Of a stretch of 64,000 nucleotides of DNA, positions 56,501-64,000 are shown in pieces. This DNA is from Bugula neritina. Lineage: Eukaryota > Bryozoa > Gymnolaemata > Cheilostomatida > Bugulidae. Location: positions 8,199,473 to 8,263,472 of the forward strand of contig OZ037770.1 in the NCBI GenBank assembly GCA_964035545.1. Direction: 5' to 3'. A program made the position numbers and the translations under genes. The notes below the pieces were generated by a model, which was not told the origin of the DNA, searched no databases, and saw only the letters and a list, made by a program, of their open reading frames with translations. Numbering within the stretch: the stretch's first letter is position 1; the number at the start of each line of letters is the position of its first letter.

Positions 56501-57849
56501 ACGTTCCAGAGCAAGACAACTCGGTTCACGAGTATGCCAGTGAACTAGTGGAACGGATGAAGGCCGCACACGATATACTGCGTCAACAGCAGTGGAAGGT
56601 GCGGCACGAAGATTCCGATGAACCACCCCTCTATCAAACGGGAGATAAGGTGTGGATGGTCAATTACCGTAGGCGTCGCGGACAGGCTGATAGACTGAAG
56701 CCTAAGTTTGTAGGCCCCTACGTAGTCGTCGAGGCTATGCCCAATCATACGTACAAGATTGAGCGCTCAGGACAGGTGTCTATCCAGAATGAGTCTCGCT
56801 TGAAACCGTATTGGGCTAGCCCTGACGGAGTGGGAGAAGCCCCCCCGTTTCATGTGAATGACGATGAAGACACTGTAATGGCCGACGGTCTGTTAGACCT
56901 GGAGCTAGACACTGTTCTTGGTCAGTCCACACATGATTCATCAGTTCCTCGAGTGCATTCCAAAAGCTGTGACTCTCAGGCTAGCAACGGTCGACAGTCA
57001 CTAGAATTATGTTGTAAAGATCCACCGCGATCTAACAATAATTCTACTTTTGCAGACACACTCACGCCCGTCTCTCCGGGCATGCCTTCTCTAGAGATGG
57101 CGTGGGACCCAGAGCCGGCCCCAACAACTCCTACAACCAGGCAACTGCCACCCCAGTTGGAAGCAACCTTCAACTGGATTACCCCTGCCACAGACAGAGA
57201 AATCAGGACCCATAAAGGAGGTGAGAGTAATCGTGAATGCAACCTCTGCCAGCAGCGATTCACAACCCACCGCAGACTAAAAGTACACTTGCCGCAGCAC
57301 TACATCACCACTTTCTGCCCTTGCGGAGAATATAGCTACAATCGTAATTACCTATTGCGGCACCAACGTACTATGCAGTGTTATCAAGGGCATGTCTATG
57401 AAGTAGACGAATCATCCTATCCTGCCTTTCTCAACGCCATCAAACCACTCATCACTGACTCAGCTCGGCTATCTCGCCTGGAGCAAGGCTTCCCTTCCCC
57501 GCGACCCATCATCTCTGGAGCCGCAGATAAACCTACACAGTCTACTAACTCTCCACCTCACAGTCCTATACGCATGCCGCATACTTTTCCTCGTGTCGTA
57601 CTACAGAGGGTAGACACAAATGCGTATACACTCCCTCCTCCCCTTCCATCCTCAGAGCGGAAAAGACACAGACAGCCGACTTCCTCTCGCTCGTCCCCCT
57701 GGGCCCACAACCTACGTGAAGTAGAAGCTAGGGCACACGACTTGGAGCAAGAAGTGTACAGACTGGCCCCACGGGTGCAGGCTGCATCCAGTGAACTCAA
57801 ATATTTACAGGAGTCTATTAAACGCATGAAGCGTGCGGCCCGCAGTTAA
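53512..57849 (+). CDS. Gypsy copy 2 pol fused to ORF3
   Basis: 1,445 codons. End of protease, then RT (FCVDYRKLNSVTIQDAYPLP, LVYLDDVIVIS near 54,580), RNase H (DTDASDQNVGAVLSQ, RTDHASLIWL), integrase (HHCC at ~55,830-55,940; VDLVGPM, HSDQGAQF, VVERNNR). At GVGEAPP (56,846) it passes directly into ORF3 from FHVNDDEDTVMAD, with both zinc-binding units (57,238-57,381) and the C-terminal coiled coil. The junction corresponds to a ~732-bp in-frame deletion relative to copy 1, removing the pol extension, its stop, and the first ~25 residues of ORF3. The start given is only the first ATG in frame. Confidence 0.85.
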   Translation: MPFLKQHQCRIDFSKSVVLMDGRELACVDKFGRPLVGGVQVVRNCTVPGRSRATIHCRVNSNRIARLGVVESAHERIQLASSLNRLTERGEVLVQCVNPFTEPIELPAGSMLGRFHSSQEEDVGPSLGDATEAPPRHPIQGRGAVPTHLRELYETASGGCASNRERQAMAKLLRDYGDVFSSGEHDVGLTGIVRHEIPLTAGTVPVQHPTRRLGPEKEKEVSRQVRDLLDRGLIEPAHSAWSSSVVLVRKKDGSWRFCVDYRKLNSVTIQDAYPLPRIDESLDALAGSKYFSTLDLLSGYWQVPLSPDAQEKAAFITRDGLWKWKVLPFGLTSAPATFQRLMEQVLSGLHWKTLLVYLDDVIVISPDFETHVSRLQEVFERLRVAGLKLKPSKCALLQPEVKYLGHVVGRNGVATDPEKVRAVEDWVTPQDLTGLRAFLGLVGYYRQYIPDFAGIAQPLNRLTAKGVPWQWTPVEQEAFDRLKGCLLTAPILAYPDPTLEYILDTDASDQNVGAVLSQVQEGREVVVAYYSKSLSPAERNYCTTRKELLAVIKYVKHFRPYLYGRKFRLRTDHASLIWLCRRAEPSSQVARWLEILAEFSYRIEHRPGKRHSNADGLSRRPDGGCKQCLNIERRDGGPPRCELETLAHHGAPFDWDQGQLRQRVDESPEDVQNLRANPVLAGNVRELKKLQEELPGVVADIYQAKKEGRRPSEERIRQGCAEFRLYCQRWDSLRIGQDGLLTISLAASGRHPERKRVVCPTAIRRELIWDTHKQAHAGVKRVISKLRLRWYWPQMERDVRLRVKQCEICQASKHSRPPGEAGRQRLHAGRPWQVVAVDLVGPMPLTPRGNNWILVLTDHFTRWADALAIPDASAPTVARALDQHVFCYFGLPEQIHSDQGAQFQSQLMSDLCHLWGVNQSRTTPYHPQGNGVVERNNRMLGDALRSLLLGRGQEEWDTVLPQVMRAHRSTPHTSTGETPNLLMLGRETRVPDHLTYHVPEQDNSVHEYASELVERMKAAHDILRQQQWKVRHEDSDEPPLYQTGDKVWMVNYRRRRGQADRLKPKFVGPYVVVEAMPNHTYKIERSGQVSIQNESRLKPYWASPDGVGEAPPFHVNDDEDTVMADGLLDLELDTVLGQSTHDSSVPRVHSKSCDSQASNGRQSLELCCKDPPRSNNNSTFADTLTPVSPGMPSLEMAWDPEPAPTTPTTRQLPPQLEATFNWITPATDREIRTHKGGESNRECNLCQQRFTTHRRLKVHLPQHYITTFCPCGEYSYNRNYLLRHQRTMQCYQGHVYEVDESSYPAFLNAIKPLITDSARLSRLEQGFPSPRPIISGAADKPTQSTNSPPHSPIRMPHTFPRVVLQRVDTNAYTLPPPLPSSERKRHRQPTSSRSSPWAHNLREVEARAHDLEQEVYRLAPRVQAASSELKYLQESIKRMKRAARS

Positions 57850-58110
57850 CTTGAGTCTACCTACAACTCCATACTACTCATTCCCTACCTCTCTGTGGCA
57901 TTCCCTACCGTAATGGTGGCACGTACTCTATATGTAGATAGGACCTTCTCTTGCTTATTACTTAGTGTGCACGTTACATATACCTGTATATTTTTATCAG
58001 TTGTTGTTTTTTTTTGCATATACTTTTATACTGTTCTCTTACCCCCCCACAACGAAGTATACGTTTTTTTTATGTGAATTTTATTTTATCAGAAAGTGGG
58101 CTTTCTGCTG

Positions 58111-58120
58111 GAGGGGGCAG
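58111..58120 (+). promoter_or_regulatory. Polypurine tract of gypsy copy 2
   Basis: GAGGGGGCAG immediately before the 3' LTR, identical to copy 1 (33,657-33,666 on minus). Confidence 0.8.
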
Positions 58121-58425
58121 TGTGGTGGCTCGTGGAGCTACCAGCAACACAATACGCAAGGTTGCGTATTGACCCGGAATAATGTATTAGCCAATTAGCT
58201 AGGCTGCTTTATGAGAGTAGTAGCAGCTTCGCGCTACTAGCTCAGTTGAGGATAGTGCTGTAAATTAAATAGACGTGCGTATCATTACTGTTGTACATTA
58301 GATTTTATTATGTATTCTTGTATTAAAATATAACGATATCTACTCGACTTAACTCGGTGAAGTTTCTCTAGTGATAAATAGACTCTCTTGGTGACACATC
58401 AACCCTAAATCTGAAAAACATAACA
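58121..58425 (+). repeat. 3' LTR of gypsy copy 2
   Basis: 305 bp. 58,430-58,989 after it is the downstream flank of gene B. Confidence 0.95.
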
Positions 58426-58823
58426 ATATTTCTCCTAACCATTACAGTTCTTAAAAATTAGAAGTTGAATTTTAATAAGAAGTCGTTCACTAGATAGCAT
58501 GTGTTGAAATCTATAAGACAATTGAGACCAGTTTTTATTGTATTGTGCTTTGACTTTATAAATAATATATAAAATATTTTAGACTTACAAAATCTGGCAA
58601 TAATTAAAGTAATTCAATATTTATCAACAGAGAATATCAGCAATAGAAGGCTACTCAGCAATGGAAATATTCTCATGAGCTGTTGCAAATGTCTTAACAG
58701 TATAAAAATTGAAAGAAGAATATAAAAACACCCAGGAGAAGTAGACTATAAATGGCTGTTAAAAATGTTTTGTTGATTCATTATTATGTCTTGAACCTTT
58801 TCTCTGTCCATCTATTCTCAAAC

Positions 58824-58829
58824 TTTATT
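58824..58829 (-). terminator. Candidate poly(A) signal of receptor gene B
   Basis: AATAAA on the minus strand, about 160 bp after the stop codon of gene B (58,990). Confidence 0.5.
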
Positions 58830-58989
58830 CCCCCTACAAGAAAGGTGACTAAGTTATTAAATACAGTGAGACATTAGAGAAAAGTGGTGTTGAATGACTA
58901 CTTAGAACTGATGAAATGTACAGATCAGCTTTTTAAATTGAATAGCAAGTTAAAACATTTGCACACGCTAAGCTGACATTCTGGTACAC

Positions 58990-64000
<5,011 letters not shown>

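Larger units (their letters stand above)
51710..58425 (+). mobile_element. Ty3/gypsy LTR retrotransposon, copy 2 (6.7 kb, internally deleted)
   Basis: Same family as 33,351-40,798, in opposite orientation. 305-bp LTRs differ at about three positions. ATAT flanks both ends (51,706-51,709 and 58,426-58,429). It is 732 bp shorter than copy 1 because the pol C-terminal extension and the start of ORF3 are gone, fusing integrase to ORF3. Protease is frameshifted by a missing G near 53,394. The RT/RNase H/integrase frame is intact. Confidence 0.95.

Overview
This is eukaryotic, intron-rich, AT-rich animal DNA. It carries fibronectin type III (FN3) receptor genes, a receptor tyrosine-phosphatase domain, Ty3/gypsy and BEL/Pao retroelements, MITEs, a tRNA-derived SINE and many tandem repeats. 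The mix suits an early-branching invertebrate such as a sponge, but I cannot name the species. All splice junctions below were read by eye (GT-AG, with reading-frame phases checked against neighbouring exons).

Layout. 1-1,590: mostly unassigned. 1,715-5,328: a 3.6 kb DNA transposon with ~165 bp inverted ends, holding a decayed ORF and a LINE 3' fragment. 5,509-9,090: a BEL/Pao element whose reverse transcriptase and integrase are missing. 9,913-41,779 (minus): receptor gene A. It has a signal peptide (first exon present twice), a Thr-rich linker, about 19 FN3 domains built from duplicated exon modules, and a transmembrane exon. Its intracellular part is not recognisable in the window. A 7.4 kb gypsy element (33,351-40,798) sits in its first intron. 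41,780-58,425: a repeat-dominated interval with minisatellites, a second, older gypsy family (45,797-50,129), a MITE and a second copy of the first gypsy family in the opposite orientation (51,710-58,425). 58,990-64,000 (minus): the 3' part of paralogous receptor gene B, with the last FN3 exons, a transmembrane exon nearly identical to gene A's, one PTP domain and a tyrosine-containing tail.

How the genes relate. A and B are tandem paralogues on the same strand. Their transmembrane exons and flanking introns align, so B shows what A should have after the membrane. The one PTP domain in B has lost the WPD aspartate, the P-loop arginine and the KNRY tyrosine, so it is probably a binding or scaffolding pseudophosphatase. 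Gene A's ectodomain is still being rearranged: nearly every FN3 boundary is phase 1, one 5 kb block is duplicated, and a nonsense exon, a lost acceptor and truncated exon copies are present.

Most unusual items: an intron made almost entirely of about 18 tandem copies of its own 5' splice site; a MITE inserted inside a 5' splice site with the paralogue as natural empty site; and a gypsy family with a third ORF encoding a zinc-finger/coiled-coil protein, fused to pol in one copy by a ~0.73 kb deletion.
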